A stretch of DNA of 64,000 nt from Poa pratensis (Eukaryota; Streptophyta; Magnoliopsida; Poales; Poaceae): the NCBI GenBank assembly GCA_947311845.1, contig CAMZMU010000055.1, positions 25,569,369 through 25,633,368 of the forward strand, read 5' to 3'. A program made the translations under genes and the position numbers. Shown one piece after another: positions 22,896 through 34,604 of this stretch; within the stretch, counting starts at the first letter, position 1, and every line of letters begins with the position of its first letter. Under the pieces are notes generated by a model. It saw only the letters and a list, made by a program, of their open reading frames with translations. It did not search any database and was not told the DNA's origin.

Positions 22896-23580
22896 TCAGC
22901 TTCTGCACCTGGTAGATGACCTTATGCGTCCAGCCAAGGGTGGTTGCATAATGACTCTGCTCAGGCAAGCCTTCGTGGCACCTTCAAAATTAAAGTTCGG
23001 CCAGTGGAGCTGCAAATAGGCAAAGGCAATATTCGCCCCGCCCACAAGCTCAGCCCGCAGCATCTTGTGGATTGCCTTGCCATCACGGAATCTCGTCAGC
23101 AGAGCACGTATACCTTGCGGCTGCTCGTTGTGCGGGAACATCGCCCGGTGCACTCGAGCCAAGGCACACCTACAAGTCTCCAGTAGCAAGCCAGCGCGCC
23201 AAGCACGGTCCAGCAAGACAGCAAGCACCCGAGCCTTCGGCCTATCAGACCAGAAATACTGGGAGCCAGAAGCCGTGCCTACAATGGCCCCATTCAACCA
23301 TTCCTCTATGCGAACGTCCTCAGCCTTTCGGTCGGGGTTCACACCTGTAGAATGAAGACAAGGAAGCAAATTCAGCAACACTTAAAGCAACAGCAATTAG
23401 CAGTCGAAGGTTTTGTCGAGTGTTCTCACATTCCAGCTGCCGGTTAATCAGATCCAACTCCCCAATCAGATAATCCTCTCGCTCAGACGAGGGGGCGGGC
23501 CTCGCCCTCTCAGCGTCAGTTCACCTCGCACATCCTTTAGCTCCCGCTCCAAATTCGCGATTCGAGTCTTCATCCACAAC
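22896..23580 (-). pseudogene. T2 antisense module 2
   Basis: The most open copy of this module. The C-terminal exon runs from an acceptor near 23,347 to about 22,896 with a continuous frame (SQYFWSDRPKARVLAVLLD, then ARVHRAMFPHNEQPQGI). It lacks the TAG seen in T1 and T3. The upstream coiled-coil exon lies near 23,575-23,430, and its frame is disturbed by a base loss near 23,517. No known function. Confidence 0.55.
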
Positions 23581-23849
23581 ATGACGACCTTATCATTTCT
23601 GCTTCGGACAATAGTTCGGGGCCGCGTACTCGCAGAAGGAGAAGCTTCGGATGCATCGGAAGACTCAGCCAGTTCAATGGCAAAGGTCGATCAACATAAG
23701 ACCTCCAAAAATACAAGACAACACACTCGGGGGCTGGGTCCCGACAGAGCAATCAAACAGAAGTCGCCTGCGAAGTGGAAATCAAATGTACAAGTGCTTT
23801 AAGGTTCATTACAAGCAAAAACAGCAAAAGGGAGTCAGCGCTACACCCT

Positions 23850-24760
23850 ATGACACCGACTTCGACCTAGCCCTAACAGCGCGGGCGGCAACTTCGGCAC
23901 TGCGGCGCTCCACCATGGACACCATGTCCTCCGCCAGTCGCGCCGCCTCGTCCTTCACCGAGATCAATGACGCAGTCCTTCCATCAGACTTTCAAGGGAA
24001 GTCCGATACTACCTTCTTGAAATCACCCTCAACGCCGTGACCCAGCAACAGCTTGATGGTTAGCTCGGAGCCGCGTACCGTTTGGGCGGGAGTGAAGTTC
24101 GCCAGGGTGGAAGACTGTGGTCCAAGAACTCCAACCAGACTATCAACGTTGGCGGGTGGTGTACGCTACGGAAAGATATTCTTGTGCACCGCAGTGAGCG
24201 CACCAGTTGATTTGGCTAATGCATCCTTGGCATAAGCGCACATGGCGTCGAAGGTGCTGACAGCGCGCTCCAGTGGGACATCCTCGTCCGTCGACTCCGT
24301 GGGCGGCGCAGCGCCAAAAGCATCTGCATATACAAGCAAACCTAAGTACCAATTCGACTGATTTGGGAGACCAAGCTATCAACAAGAAATTCAGAAGGGG
24401 ACATTACCTCCAACGACGTGGGCTAATGCCAGCAGGCGCGCCACCTGCACCTTTTCACCGTCAAGGATAGCATCCTCGCGCTCCTTGGCTTCCTTCAGCT
24501 TCCGCTCAGCATCATCATGTTGGGCCTTGAGTTGTTTCTCCAACTCAAGCACCCGCTTCGCATCAGCCTCGCGGTCACCTGCAAGACGATCGACATTTTA
24601 GACAAGATGAACCACATGCACGACGGCGACAAAGGGAGATGCTTACGCTTCGATTGCTCCAGCGCAGCGCGATGGTCATCCCTCTCCTGCTCCAATTGGA
24701 CGTAGGCCGCACCCGACTCCATGAGGTTGCGGTAGAAAGGCTCCATGATGTAGATCAACA
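23850..24760 (-). pseudogene. T2 antisense module 1, C-terminal exons
   Basis: Three minus-strand exons can be followed. About 24,750-24,646 carries YVQLEQERDDHRAALEQSK, then a GTAAGC donor. About 24,585-24,412 is a Lys/Glu coiled coil (KQLKAQHDDAERKLKEAKE). About 24,325-23,850 ends in a TGA-bounded Arg/Ala-rich tail. The same exons are in T3 at 39,190-38,289. The upstream exons are lost to insertion A. Confidence 0.5.
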
Positions 24761-25125
24761 CATGACTTTCGAGGCACTTACATTGCTCAGATCGAAAAAC
24801 TCGAAACTAACGAAAGATGCGTACATATCTGAGGATCACGTACAAAAAATTGCAGATTTTTTCAATTTTCTGGCAATTTTATAAGAACGAAACGGTGGAC
24901 AGCAAAAATCTGTTCCTGCGCAGAAATCCAAATCTAGCATCATCTTTCTATTAGAGGCTCTACTTGGCACAACAATTCGAAAAAGTAAAGATACAAAGGG
25001 GTTGTTACAGAAGTAAACAGCTCCTTGACTCAAAAAGAAAAGAAAAATTGCAGAAATAAAACAATGGGTTGTCTCCCATAAGCGCTTTTCTTTAACGCCT
25101 TTCAGCTAGGCACAGAAAGCAAGAA

Positions 25126-26112
25126 TCAAGTGTTTCCAAGTGAAGAAGCATCAATAGAATAATTTGCTCTAACAATAGAATCAAAAGGTAGCTTCATCTT
25201 CTTTCTAGGGAAGTGTTCCATACCTTTCTTGAGTGGGAATTGATATTTAATATTCCCCTCTCTCATATCAATAATAGCACCAACAGTTCTAAGAAAAGGT
25301 CTTCCCAAAACAATAGGACAAGAAGCATTGCATTCAATATCCAAAACAACAAAATCAACGGGGACAAGGTTGTTGTTAACCATTATAAAAACATTATCAA
25401 CTCTCCCCAAAGGTTTCTTTATAGTGTCATCAGCAAGGTGAACATCCAAATAACAGTGTTCCAAAGGTGCTAAATCAAGCATATCATAGAGTTTCTTAGG
25501 CATAACAGAAATACTAGCACCAAGATCACATAAAGCATTGCAATCAAAATCATTCACCTTCATTTTAATGATGGGCTCCCAACCATCTTCTAACTTCCTA
25601 GGGATAGAAGCTTCATGTTTTAATTTCTCTTCCCTAACTTGCATGAGAGCATTAGTAATATGTTTAGTAAAAGCCATGTTTATAGCACTAGCATTAGGAC
25701 TTCTAGCTAGCTTTTGCAAGAACATAATTACTTCAGAAATATTGCAACCATCAAAATCAAAATCATTATTATCAAAAGTAATGGGACCATTGTCTCCCAT
25801 ATTTCGAAAAATTTCAGCACTTTTATCAAGAACAGTTTCAGTGTTATCAGGCAATTTTAAACGTTTTGCAACAGAAGTAGAGACATTGCCAACACCAATT
25901 ACTTTACCATTAAGAGTAGGAGGTTTACTAGCATTTGAAACTTCAGCATTGCTAGTGGTGGTAATAGTACAAACTCTAGCTGTACTATTCTTTCTAGCAA
26001 TTTCATCCTCTCTTTCCCACCTAGCATGCAACTCAGCTAGCATCCTAACATTGTTGTCAATTTTAACTTGAATGGCACTCAAAGTCTTGCTCTCTTTAAA
26101 ATCATGAGGCAT
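25126..26112 (-). pseudogene. A protease region (gag-protease C-terminal part)
   Basis: 328 open codons. The N-terminal half is a gag-protease linker. The active site CDLGASISVMPKKLYDML is canonical, and CPIVLGRPFLRTVGAIID is the C-terminal block. It is more canonical than the S1 version (DLGSS). It is separated from gag by one frameshift near 26,120-26,190. Positions 24,770-25,125 after its stop are noncoding 3' sequence, with a purine/pyrimidine motif around 25,065-25,110 resembling 5505-5535 of S1. Confidence 0.83.
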
Positions 26113-26123
26113 ATTTTTTATTT

Positions 26124-27218
26124 TCAGAAATTCAACATCAAGAGCAAGGCTATCAACTTTAGAGGCAAGAACATCAATTTTCCCAAATTTTCCTCAACAG
26201 TTTTATTGAAAGCAGTTTGTGTACTAATAAAATCCTTAAGCATGACTTCAAGATCAGAGGGTACACTCTTATTGTTTTTGTAGGAATTACCATAAGAATT
26301 AACATAACCATTGCCACTATTAGAAGGATAGGGTTTATAATTGTTATTACCAAAATTATTCCTATAAGCATTGTTGTTGAAGTTATTGTTTTTAATGAAG
26401 TTTACATCAACATGCTCTTCTTGAGCAACCAAAGAAGCTAAAGGAACATTATTTGGATCAACATGAGATTGGCCATTTGCAAGCATAGACATAATAGTAT
26501 CAATCTTATCACTCAAGGAAGAGGTTTTTTCAACAGAATTTACCTTCTTACCTTGTGGAGCCCTCTCGGTGTGCCATTCAGAATAATTTATCATCATATC
26601 ATCAAGAAGCTTTGTTGCAGCACCCAAAGTGATGGACATAAAGGTACCTCCAGAGGCCGAATCCAATAAGTTCCTTGAAGAAAAATTTAATCCTGCATAA
26701 AAGGTTTGGATGATCATCCAAGCAGTCAGTCCATGGGTGGGACAATTCTTTACCAATGATTTCATTCTTTCCCAAGCTTGAGCAACATGCTCATTATCAA
26801 ATTGTTTGAAATTCATAATGCTACTTCTCAAAGATATAATCTTAGCAGGAGGATAATATTTTCCAATGAAAGCATCTTTGCATTTAGTCCATGAATCAAT
26901 ACTATTTCTAGGCAAAGATAGCAACCATTCTTTAGCACGTCCTCTCAAAGAGAAAGGAAAAAGTTTCAGTTTAATAATATCACCATCTACTTCCTTATAC
27001 TTTTGCATCTCACAAAGTTCAACAAAATTATTAAGGTGAGCAGCAGCATCATCAGTACTAACACCAAAGAATTGCTCTTTCATAACAAGATTTAAAAGTG
27101 CAGGTTTAATTTCATAGAAATCTGCTTTATAAGCAGGTGGAGCAATAGGTGTACAAATGAAATCATTGTTGTTTGTGCTAGTGAAATCACACAACTTGGT
27201 GTTCTCAGGAGTACTCAT
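26124..27218 (-). pseudogene. A gag (Athila type)
   Basis: It starts MSTPENTKLCDF at 27,218 and stays open for about 340 codons. The gag core KLKLFPFSLRGRAKEWLLSL and IGKYYPPAK match S1 gag closely in pattern. The Asn/Tyr-rich linker (NNFNNNAYRNNFGNNNYK) follows, then a frameshift near 26,190 before the protease. An upstream in-frame ATG exists at 27,539 but lies in LTR/primer-site sequence and was not used. Leader 27,219-27,388 is noncoding. Confidence 0.83.
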
Positions 27219-27388
27219 TTTAGCAAAATTAAAACAGAACAACAAAATAACAACTCGAATTAAGCAACTAATTTTTTTGTGTTTTTGATAAATAAAGCAA
27301 ACAAGACAAGATAAAAAATAAACTAAGCAAGACAATAACAAAGTAAAGAGATTGGAAGCGTGAGACCCCCTTGCAGAAATCCTCTTAC

Positions 27389-27406
27389 TCCCCGGTAACG
27401 GCGCCA
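27389..27406 (-). other. A primer-binding site (tRNA-Asp type)
   Basis: On the minus strand, TGGCGCCGTTACCGGGGA is one base different from the S1 site and lies 12 bases inside the LTR edge. Confidence 0.8.
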
Positions 27407-27418
27407 GAAAAAGTTGCT

Positions 27419-28996
27419 TGATGACGTGAAAGCACACGTTCGTTGGGAGACCCCAAGAGGAAGGTATGAAGCAGTGCATCAGCAAGTTTTCCCTCAGTAA
27501 GATACCAAGGTTGTCAGATCCAGTAGGAGTAAAAGGCACCTCTGAAGGTTGTTGGTGGCGCCGTTTACTCTATCACCAACGTGGAACCTGCACACAACAC
27601 AATCAAACTACTTTGCCCCAACGAAACAGTGAGGTTGTCAATCTCACTGGCTTGCTGTAAACAAAGGATTAAACGTATGGTGTGGAAAATAGTGTTTAAT
27701 TGCAGAGAATGAAAAGGAACAATGATTGCAGTTGGTTGTATTATCAGTGTAAAGGAATGGACCGGGGTCCACAGTTCACTAGTGGTGTCTCTCCATAAAA
27801 GATAACTAACATGCTGGGTAAACAAATTACAGCTGGGCAATTAACGAATAGAGAGCGCATGACAATGCATATATATGACAAGATGACTACTATGATATTC
27901 AATTGGGCATTACAACAAGATACATAGACCGTTATCCAACAACATCTATGACTAATAATCCACCTTCAGGTTGACATCCGTGTTCCCCGTTGGTATTAAG
28001 TTGCAAGCAACATATTATTGCATTAAGTAATGTGCATAATGTAAACAATACAATTATCCTTATACAAAGCATTGCTGTTTTACCCTAGTGGCAACAGTAC
28101 ATCCACAACCTTAGACGTTGCTGTCACTCGCCCAGATTACCGGAGGCATGAACCCACTATCTAGCATAAATACTCCCTCTTGGAGTTACAAGCATCTACT
28201 TGGCCAAAGCATCTACTAGTAACGGAAAGCATGCAAGATCATAAATAACATATAAGATAGATTGATAATCAACTTGATCATAGTATCAATATTCATCGGA
28301 TCCCAACAAACACAACATCTAGCATTACAATAAGATGATCTTGATCATGATAGGCAGCTCACAATATCTAAACATGATAGCACAAGGAGGAGAGACAACC
28401 ATCTAGCTACTGCTATGAACCCGTAGTCCAAGGATGAACTACTCACGCATCACTCCGGAGGCAGGCATGGTGATGTAGAGCCCTCCGGTGATGATTCCCC
28501 TCTCCGGCAGGGTGCCGGGAAGAGCTTCAGAACCAACCCAAACTAGGGTTGACGACGGCGGTGGCTACGGAACTTTTCGTGGATGGAAGTTCGGGTATTT
28601 AAGGTTTTCTGGACGAAGGCATTATATAGGCGAAAGGGCGGCATCTGGAGGCACCCGAGGGGGTCACGCCACCCCCGGCGCGGCAGGAGGTGGGGCCGCA
28701 CCGGCCCCTGGCGTGGCTGCCTCCTCGGTCGCCTGCGTCTCTCCTTTGGACTCCGTGTACGTGTCGGAAAAATAGAAAGTTATGTCCAAGTTTCGTCCAA
28801 TTTCGAGAATATTTCCAGAACAGCTTTTCTGGAATACAAAAACAGCAGAAAACAGGAACTGGCACTGTGGCATCTTGTTAATAGGTTAGTCTCAGAAAAT
28901 GCATAAAAATGATATGAAGTGTATGTAAAACATGTAACAGTTGGTATAATATCAACATGGAACATCAGAAATTATAGATATGTTTGAGACGTATCA
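27419..28996 (-). repeat. A 5' LTR (1578 bp)
   Basis: On the minus strand it starts TGATACGTCTCAAACATATC (28,996) and ends CACGTCATCA (27,419). It is the only LTR left of this element. The right flank GTGGTTGCCGAGGG is T sequence matching 39,857 onward. Confidence 0.87.
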
Positions 28997-29249
28997 GTGG
29001 TTGCCGAGGGAATGGAGTCGTCATCATCAACCGGCGCCACTTCAGGAAATTCCACCTCGAAGGTGGAACCATTTTCGGGCAGAGGTGGCAGACACGTGGG
29101 AGCTGGATGATCCTGCGAGTCCAGCACAGAGAAATTCAACAAGGGCGCAAGCACAAAGCGCTAGCGCAACAACAAAACAGAGGAGTCAAAAGCAAATAGA
29201 TTCAGATACATACCTCAGGCAGTGGGTCATCGACCCCGTATGGCTTCAA
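28997..29249 (+). repeat. T2 remainder after A, ending at duplication junction
   Basis: It matches 39,857-40,107 of T3 almost base for base (antisense module 1, including a GTATGT donor near 29,214). At about 29,249, CCCGTATGGCTTCA changes abruptly to ATCCCACGTAATCCGTGG, which belongs to the T integrase end. Confidence 0.83.
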
Positions 29250-30834
29250 TCCCACGTAATCCGTGGAACGTCGCGCACCTGCGCCGTTTCTACGCATAGC
29301 ATACACATCCATGTAATTGTGCCTACACGACTACAAGCAGCAGGTTTCAGACGCACTCTTTTCCTTACCAGGCTACCTAAGGGGAGTGGAAGGTTTTTAA
29401 TGAGGCGACTTGCTAGCTTAATATATAATGGTTAAGATACAAAAGCGTTCCCCTTTACTTTTTATCATCAAAGCAAGTAAAGCCTTGGCCGCACTCGAAC
29501 ACTCGGGGGCTGCGCCGCACAGAACACTTGGGGGCTGCGCCGCACAGGTAAAGTCAAGAAAACAAGTAAAACCTTGGCCGCACTCGAACACTCGGGGGCT
29601 GCACCGCACAGGTTACTTCAAGAAACAAAAAACCTTGGCCGCACTCGAACACTCGGGGCCTGCGCCGCACAGGCTACCTTAGACACAAACAAAACCTAGG
29701 CTGCACTCGAACCCTCGGGGGCTGCGCCACACAGGTAACTTCGACGCACAAACAAACAATCTTGGCCACATACGAACGCTCGGGGGCTGCGCCACACAGG
29801 TCATCACACTAAAGCGCGGAGAACGTACCCGAATGCTCGGGGGCTGCGTTCAAGCTTTCTATACAAATTATTGTCTTCGACAAACACATTACATACATAC
29901 ACTCGGGGCTGCCCCCCACCGATTCATATCGTTCATTTACAACTCAGCTCAGCGAGCATGCAATTTTTTTGCCTACTCATCTACAGGTTTATTCTTGGGG
30001 CCCGCGTCCAATGGACCTACAAGCTCCTCCGTCTGCTTCTGCACCTGGCAGAAGGGTGGTTGCATAATGACTCTGCTCAGACAAGCCTTCGGTGGCACCT
30101 TCAAAATTAAAGCTCGGCCAGTGGAGCTGCAAATAGGCAAAGGCAATATTTGCCCCGCCCACAAGCTTAGCCCGCAGCATCTTGTGGATTGCCTTGCCAT
30201 CACGGAACCTCGTCAGCAGAGCAGGTATACCTTGCGGCTGCTCGTTGTGCGGGAACATCGCCCGGTGCACTCGAGCCAAGGCACTCCGACAAGTCTCCAG
30301 TAGCAAGGCAGCGTGCCAAGCACGGTCCAGCAAGACAGCAAGCACCCGAGCCTTCGGCCTGTCAGACCAGAAATACTAGGAGTCAGAAGTCGTGCCTACA
30401 ATGGCCCCGTTCAACCGTTCCTCTATGCGAACGTCCTCAGCCTTTCGGTCGGGGTTCACACCTGTAGAATGAAGACAAGGGAGCAAATTCAGCAACACTT
30501 AAAGCAACACCAATTAGCAGTCGAAGGTTTTGTCGAGTGTTCTCACATTCCAGCTGCCGGTTAATCAGATCCAACTCCCCAATCAGATAATCCTCTCGCT
30601 CAGACGAGGGGGCGGGCCTCGTCCTCTCAGCGTCCAGTTCACCTCGCACATCCTTCATCTCCGCTCCAGATTCGCGATTCGAGTCTTCATCCACGACATG
30701 ATGACCTTATCATTTCTGCTTCAGACAACAGTTCGGGGCCGCGTACTCGCGGAAGGAGAAGCTTCAGATGCACCGGAAGACTCAGCCTGTTCAATGGCAA
30801 AGGTCGATCAACATAAGACCTCCAAAAATACAAG
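29250..30834 (+). repeat. T3, first part: integrase C-terminus, repeat array, antisense module 2
   Basis: It begins in the last codons of integrase (TAG at 29,297-29,299) and repeats 14,126-15,759 with an offset of about 15.1 kb. The repeat array (29,470-29,870) has one truncated unit, which shifts the offset to 15,075. Antisense module 2 lies at 30,700-29,989 on the minus strand, with the same TAG as T1 near 30,377. It ends at ACAAG (30,830-30,834), where E2 begins. Confidence 0.85.
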
Positions 30835-31437
30835 GCCGCAGTGAGGCCCTATTTATAACGCTCCGGTCCTCTTCCCAAATGTTTAGGCGGGAAGGGTTGC
30901 CACATAGCACCAAGAACAGGTACCGGCGCACTGCCCTAGCTCAGATAAAGCCACCGCCCATGGCGCAGTCGCAAGGCCTTGTCGGTGACGTTGCCGGTGA
31001 CACCCCTGATGGCGCGTAGCGCCGGTCCGGCCGTCTTGCACCAAAGAGGGAAGTCTTGGGCTCCGCTTTGCTTGCCGCAGTTGGTCGGCATCCTTTAATC
31101 ACCAAAATGGAAAGCTTTGGCCGTCACGCTCTGCGGACGAGTGCGTCACTCTGGGGAAGACGCAGCCGCACATGGTCCCTGGCACGGGGTCACGGGCGTG
31201 CCACGCCTTTGTCTTGTACCGCGTGAGGCTCACCGGCCTGGCCTCCCTCGCGAGGTCCTTTCTTAGCTGTGCGGTGGGATTGGCTCCTGAAGCTGCTGGG
31301 CTCGGCCGTGCGTGCCTCTGGTAAGCTTGAAGGAGTGGGCCACCCTTGTTGACCGCTGACTTGTCTTGTTCTTTGCGTGTGGGCTCCTGGGCCAAAGGCA
31401 TACGGGTCGTGGTACCCTAGTTTCCACTGGTCCGACA
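30835..31437 (-). repeat. E2 3' LTR, truncated (603 bp)
   Basis: It has the same left breakpoint as E1: it starts GCCGCAGTGAGG directly after ACAAG, whereas the 5' LTR has about 245 more bases before this point (37,291-37,535). It ends CCGACA at 31,437, followed by GTAGCCCCCGGGCCCG (polypurine tract in complement). Confidence 0.87.
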
Positions 31438-31712
31438 GTAGCCCCCGGGCCCGTGGCGTGCCCGCCTGGTAACCGTTGGATGCGAAACGGCATTGGCCCA
31501 AAAAGATGCGTGGCCCAGGTGGTGACGCGTGTCATGGCAGTTCTGCGCGCACGCACCCACGATGGCCGCGACGCCTCGGTAACTGCCTGGGTTGACATAA
31601 AACCCTTGTCGCGCGTGGCGCAGCCGTCCCATCTTCTTCATCATTTCTTCACTCGAGTGCTCCACCTCCTTCCATCTTCTCGAGTTCTTTGCGCCGTCGA
31701 ATCTCTTCTGTG

Positions 31713-33541
31713 ATGTCCGGGGAGGGGAACCCACGCGAGATGGATCGCGCGGGCGCGGCCCGAGGGTCATCTGCGGGTCGATCGCGAGGAGCTCCCCCGC
31801 CGAGCAATGCCGGGGAGCGCAGCGCGGATCTTAGCGGTGGTACCGCCAGAGTTTCGTCATCTTCATGGCTTCGCAAAGGGCATTGGTTCGCTGTGGACGA
31901 GTAAGCTCCTTGAGGCCTTTTCGTAATCCGATTTGCCGCGTTGCGGTGGCTGACCCTTTTTCCGCCCTATCCAGGTCATCCTCGGCGAAGAGGAAAAGAG
32001 CGGGGGTACAGGGGACTCGGGCGGAGCCCTCCCCTAGGGTCGGTCGTCGCCCAGTGGTCGCCTCCTCTACCCGGTGTGGGCCTGTCCTTCGGGACGAGCG
32101 GCCGGTGGACTCTTCTGTCGAAGAAAAGCCTTTGCCCACGCCTTCCGCCTCCATCATGGCCCCTGGGACACCCGCTATGGGCATTCCTGTCTCCTTGGCT
32201 GGTCCATCAGCCGAGGGGATGGGGGTCCCTAGTGCACCTCCTGTCGGCCCTCAAGCGTCTCGGACTACGGCCCCGAGGGTGTCTGTCTTCAGGGAACCCT
32301 CACGAGTCGGCGATGGTTCTTCGCGAGGGGCACCTGAGGAGGCTCCCGGTCTTGGTTCTTCAAAGCAAGTGCCGCAAACGTCTGCTCGCAGCTCCGTGCT
32401 GGCGCATGCGGCTGCCGACCGGGAGGCCAAGGCGACTCAGGAAAAAGACTTCGCCGAGAGGCTGGCGGCGATTGACGCACGCGAGAGAGCTTTTCTGGAA
32501 CACACCAGTTTGGAGCATCAGAAGCTCCTGGACCTGGGTGCTGCACTTGCTGCCCAAGAGAGCGCATTGGCCACTGGCGAAGCTGCCTGGGCCGAAGCGC
32601 AGGAGGAGAGGGCGGCCTTAGCAGAAACTCTTTCGCTCTGTGAGGGCGATATGTCCATCCGGGAGCGAGAGGCGGACAGGACTGGGCTGGAGCAAGGCGC
32701 CGAGCGGGCTCGGCTGGAGCTTCTCCGAGAGGAGATAGCTGCTCGGGAGGCTTCCCATGAGGAGCGCTTTGCGAAAGCTCGGGCTTTCCTTCAGAGGAAG
32801 CAGGAAGAATTCCCGAAGGAGTCCCACGAACGCACCGAGGGAAGAATCAGAGCCGCACGTGAGGAGTTCGTGCGTGAGTGCAGCGCAGATCTTGAGGATC
32901 AAGGGAAGCACTTTGCCAAGAGGCGCCGGGCCTTTACCAGGAAGATCGAATATCTTGAGGGGAAGAACCGTGACCTTCGTATCTCCCTTGAGGGAGCCAC
33001 TGCAGCGAGGGATGCTGCTGAGACGAAGCGGTTTTTACTGCAGGCCCAGGTGGAGCCTCTGGAGGCGGCGATCCAGGAAGCCCAGGAGGAGGCGGCCCAC
33101 GCTCGTATGCTTCGGAACGAACGTGGGAGGATGTTCCGGGAGCTGGCCTCGCGAGCTCACACTGCGGCTTCCTGCCTTGGCGCGGGGAGGCTGAATCTTC
33201 CCGGGGCAGAGGGTGACGGCTCCTATCTTCACTTCTTCATGCAGCTCGTCAAAGAACTAGACAAATCCGCCCAGAAAATGGACGATATAGTGTCCGAGGA
33301 GTGCCGCGAGTTGATTGACGCGGCCATTACCCGGGTCTTCTGCAACCTTGTCCGTGTCGACCCCTCCTTTGATTTTGGAGAAGTGCTGAACCTTGTCCCC
33401 AGCGGTCAGTCTGGGGAGCTTGTGGAGAAGGTGCGGGGGCACGTGTTGGCCCTTATATCCACCTTCCGCCGGAAGGAGCCTGATGAGGACGAGGAAGTTA
33501 GCGCGGAGGATTCCATGGCTGGTGACTCTTCGTCTTCTTAG
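31713..33541 (+). CDS. E2 antisense gene: 584-aa coiled-coil protein, two exons, intact
   Basis: Exon 1 is 31,713-31,900, the intron 31,901-31,974 (GTAAGC...CTATCCAG, 74 bp, phase 2), and exon 2 is 31,975-33,541. Splicing joins GA|G and leaves one open frame of 585 codons including the stop. The ATG at 31,713 (MSGEGNPREMDRAG) was chosen because the same ATG and frame occur in E1. Residues about 1-190 are Ser/Pro/Arg-rich with a basic KRKR motif near residue 68, a possible nuclear signal. About 200-420 is dense heptad-like Glu/Arg/Ala coiled coil. The C-terminal 130 residues are less charged (SYLHFFMQLVKELDK, then VRVDPSFDFGEVL), ending in an acidic/Ser tail. Function unknown. It is transcribed opposite to gag of its own element. 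Antisense genes in Tat elements are known. Confidence 0.72.
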
Positions 33542-34604
33542 CTCCCTGAAACGCCCAAAGGAGGATGCTTTTGTGATTCCCCGTCTCTTTCTTTTTAAGT
33601 TAGGAATGATAAGACTTGTGCTGTGTTGGGGGACTTGTCCTTTTGTATCAGGAAGGCTTTTGTATCTCTTTGTCCAATTTGATGTGTTCTACGTCGTTTG
33701 GCTCCAGCCCCCGAGCGCACTGATGCGATCCCGTGAGGTGGTAAGGACTCTTGAGGTTTTATGCTCGGGAGTTTCCTTTAGACGTTCAAACAGACCATAG
33801 AGTTCAAGGGACAGAGCCACGATGAGTTTGGGGAGGATACTTAGCTTTAGTGGGGTGAGCACCCTGAGGGGTGATTTTGGGCCCGCTGAGGCTTCTGGGG
33901 TTTGGAGCGAACACCGGGTAAGCTCCTGCCTTCTTGGGGTTTTGCCCCGCGTCCATGTCCTGTTCTGCGACAGAAACAAAGACAACAAGAGTTGTGGCGG
34001 TGCACGCTTGCAGGTTCACGCCTAGTGTTGCACGAGGAAGTTTAGCACCAAGGACCTTGGGAGGTGGCGTGTACGAGGGCGTCCCCCAAATCCACTCATG
34101 GTTTACTTGGGTTTTTCGGAGCTGCTGGGACTGACCCGAGCACAGACACCGTGCTCCAGCCCCCGCTCGTGTAACGCTCAGGGGAGAAATTAGCGTGCAC
34201 CAGAAGTTTTGCTTACCGAGAGGTAAGGACATACAAGGGTATGTGAAGCGCGAAGCGCTTTGTTTTGGTTGAATGAATAGGTTCATTACAAAAAGTGCCG
34301 CTGTGGGCAGGGAGATCCTCGTGAAGGGGATTCCCATTGAGGCTGTAGTGGCCGTGTGGCACCCTCAAGAAATAAATAGCTGCCGTGCGATCACGGGGTC
34401 ACACGCAGGGTGTGTAGGAGTCTTTTTCAGCCCAGGATGAACACTGGGAAATGTGTCGATGGAGAATGTCTTAGCTGGAAGACACAAAAAGCCGCGACGG
34501 CGAGCGTGTTGCCGCCCGGTGGAGAGTGCCGTGCCAGTCCTCCTACTGGGGAGGCTGGGCCTTGCCACTTGCAGGGGTAGCCCCCGAGCCGCTGTGGGCC
34601 AGGC
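33542..34604 (-). other. E2 noncoding spacer
   Basis: Equivalent of 18,465-19,604, lying between the ends of the convergent protease and antisense genes. It may hold 3' ends of both transcripts. No coding domain is seen. Confidence 0.6.

Larger units (their letters stand above)
22631..24769 (+). repeat. T2: second copy of the T 3' region, without E insertion
   Basis: It starts in the middle of the repeat array (two units at 22,631-22,770) and runs through antisense module 2 and into module 1, stopping at element A. At 23,712-23,725 the uninterrupted sequence ATACAAGACAACAC shows the pre-insertion state of the E site. T2 continues at 28,997-29,249 beyond A, missing about 650 bp relative to T3 (39,205-39,856). 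Confidence 0.85.
24770..28996 (-). mobile_element. Athila-type element A, 3' end deleted
   Basis: Minus-strand element with a complete 5' LTR (28,996-27,419), tRNA-Asp-type primer site, gag and protease, ending inside the 3' noncoding region at about 24,770. The 3' half and 3' LTR are missing, together with about 650 bp of the T target. No target duplication can therefore be checked. Its LTR starts TGATACGTCTCAAAC, a start common in Triticeae Athila-type families. Confidence 0.85.

Noticed and set aside
27219..27539. Extended N-terminus of A gag from an ATG at 27,539
   Set aside because: This stretch crosses the primer-binding site and LTR edge; MSTPENTKL at 27,218 matches the start of S1 gag.
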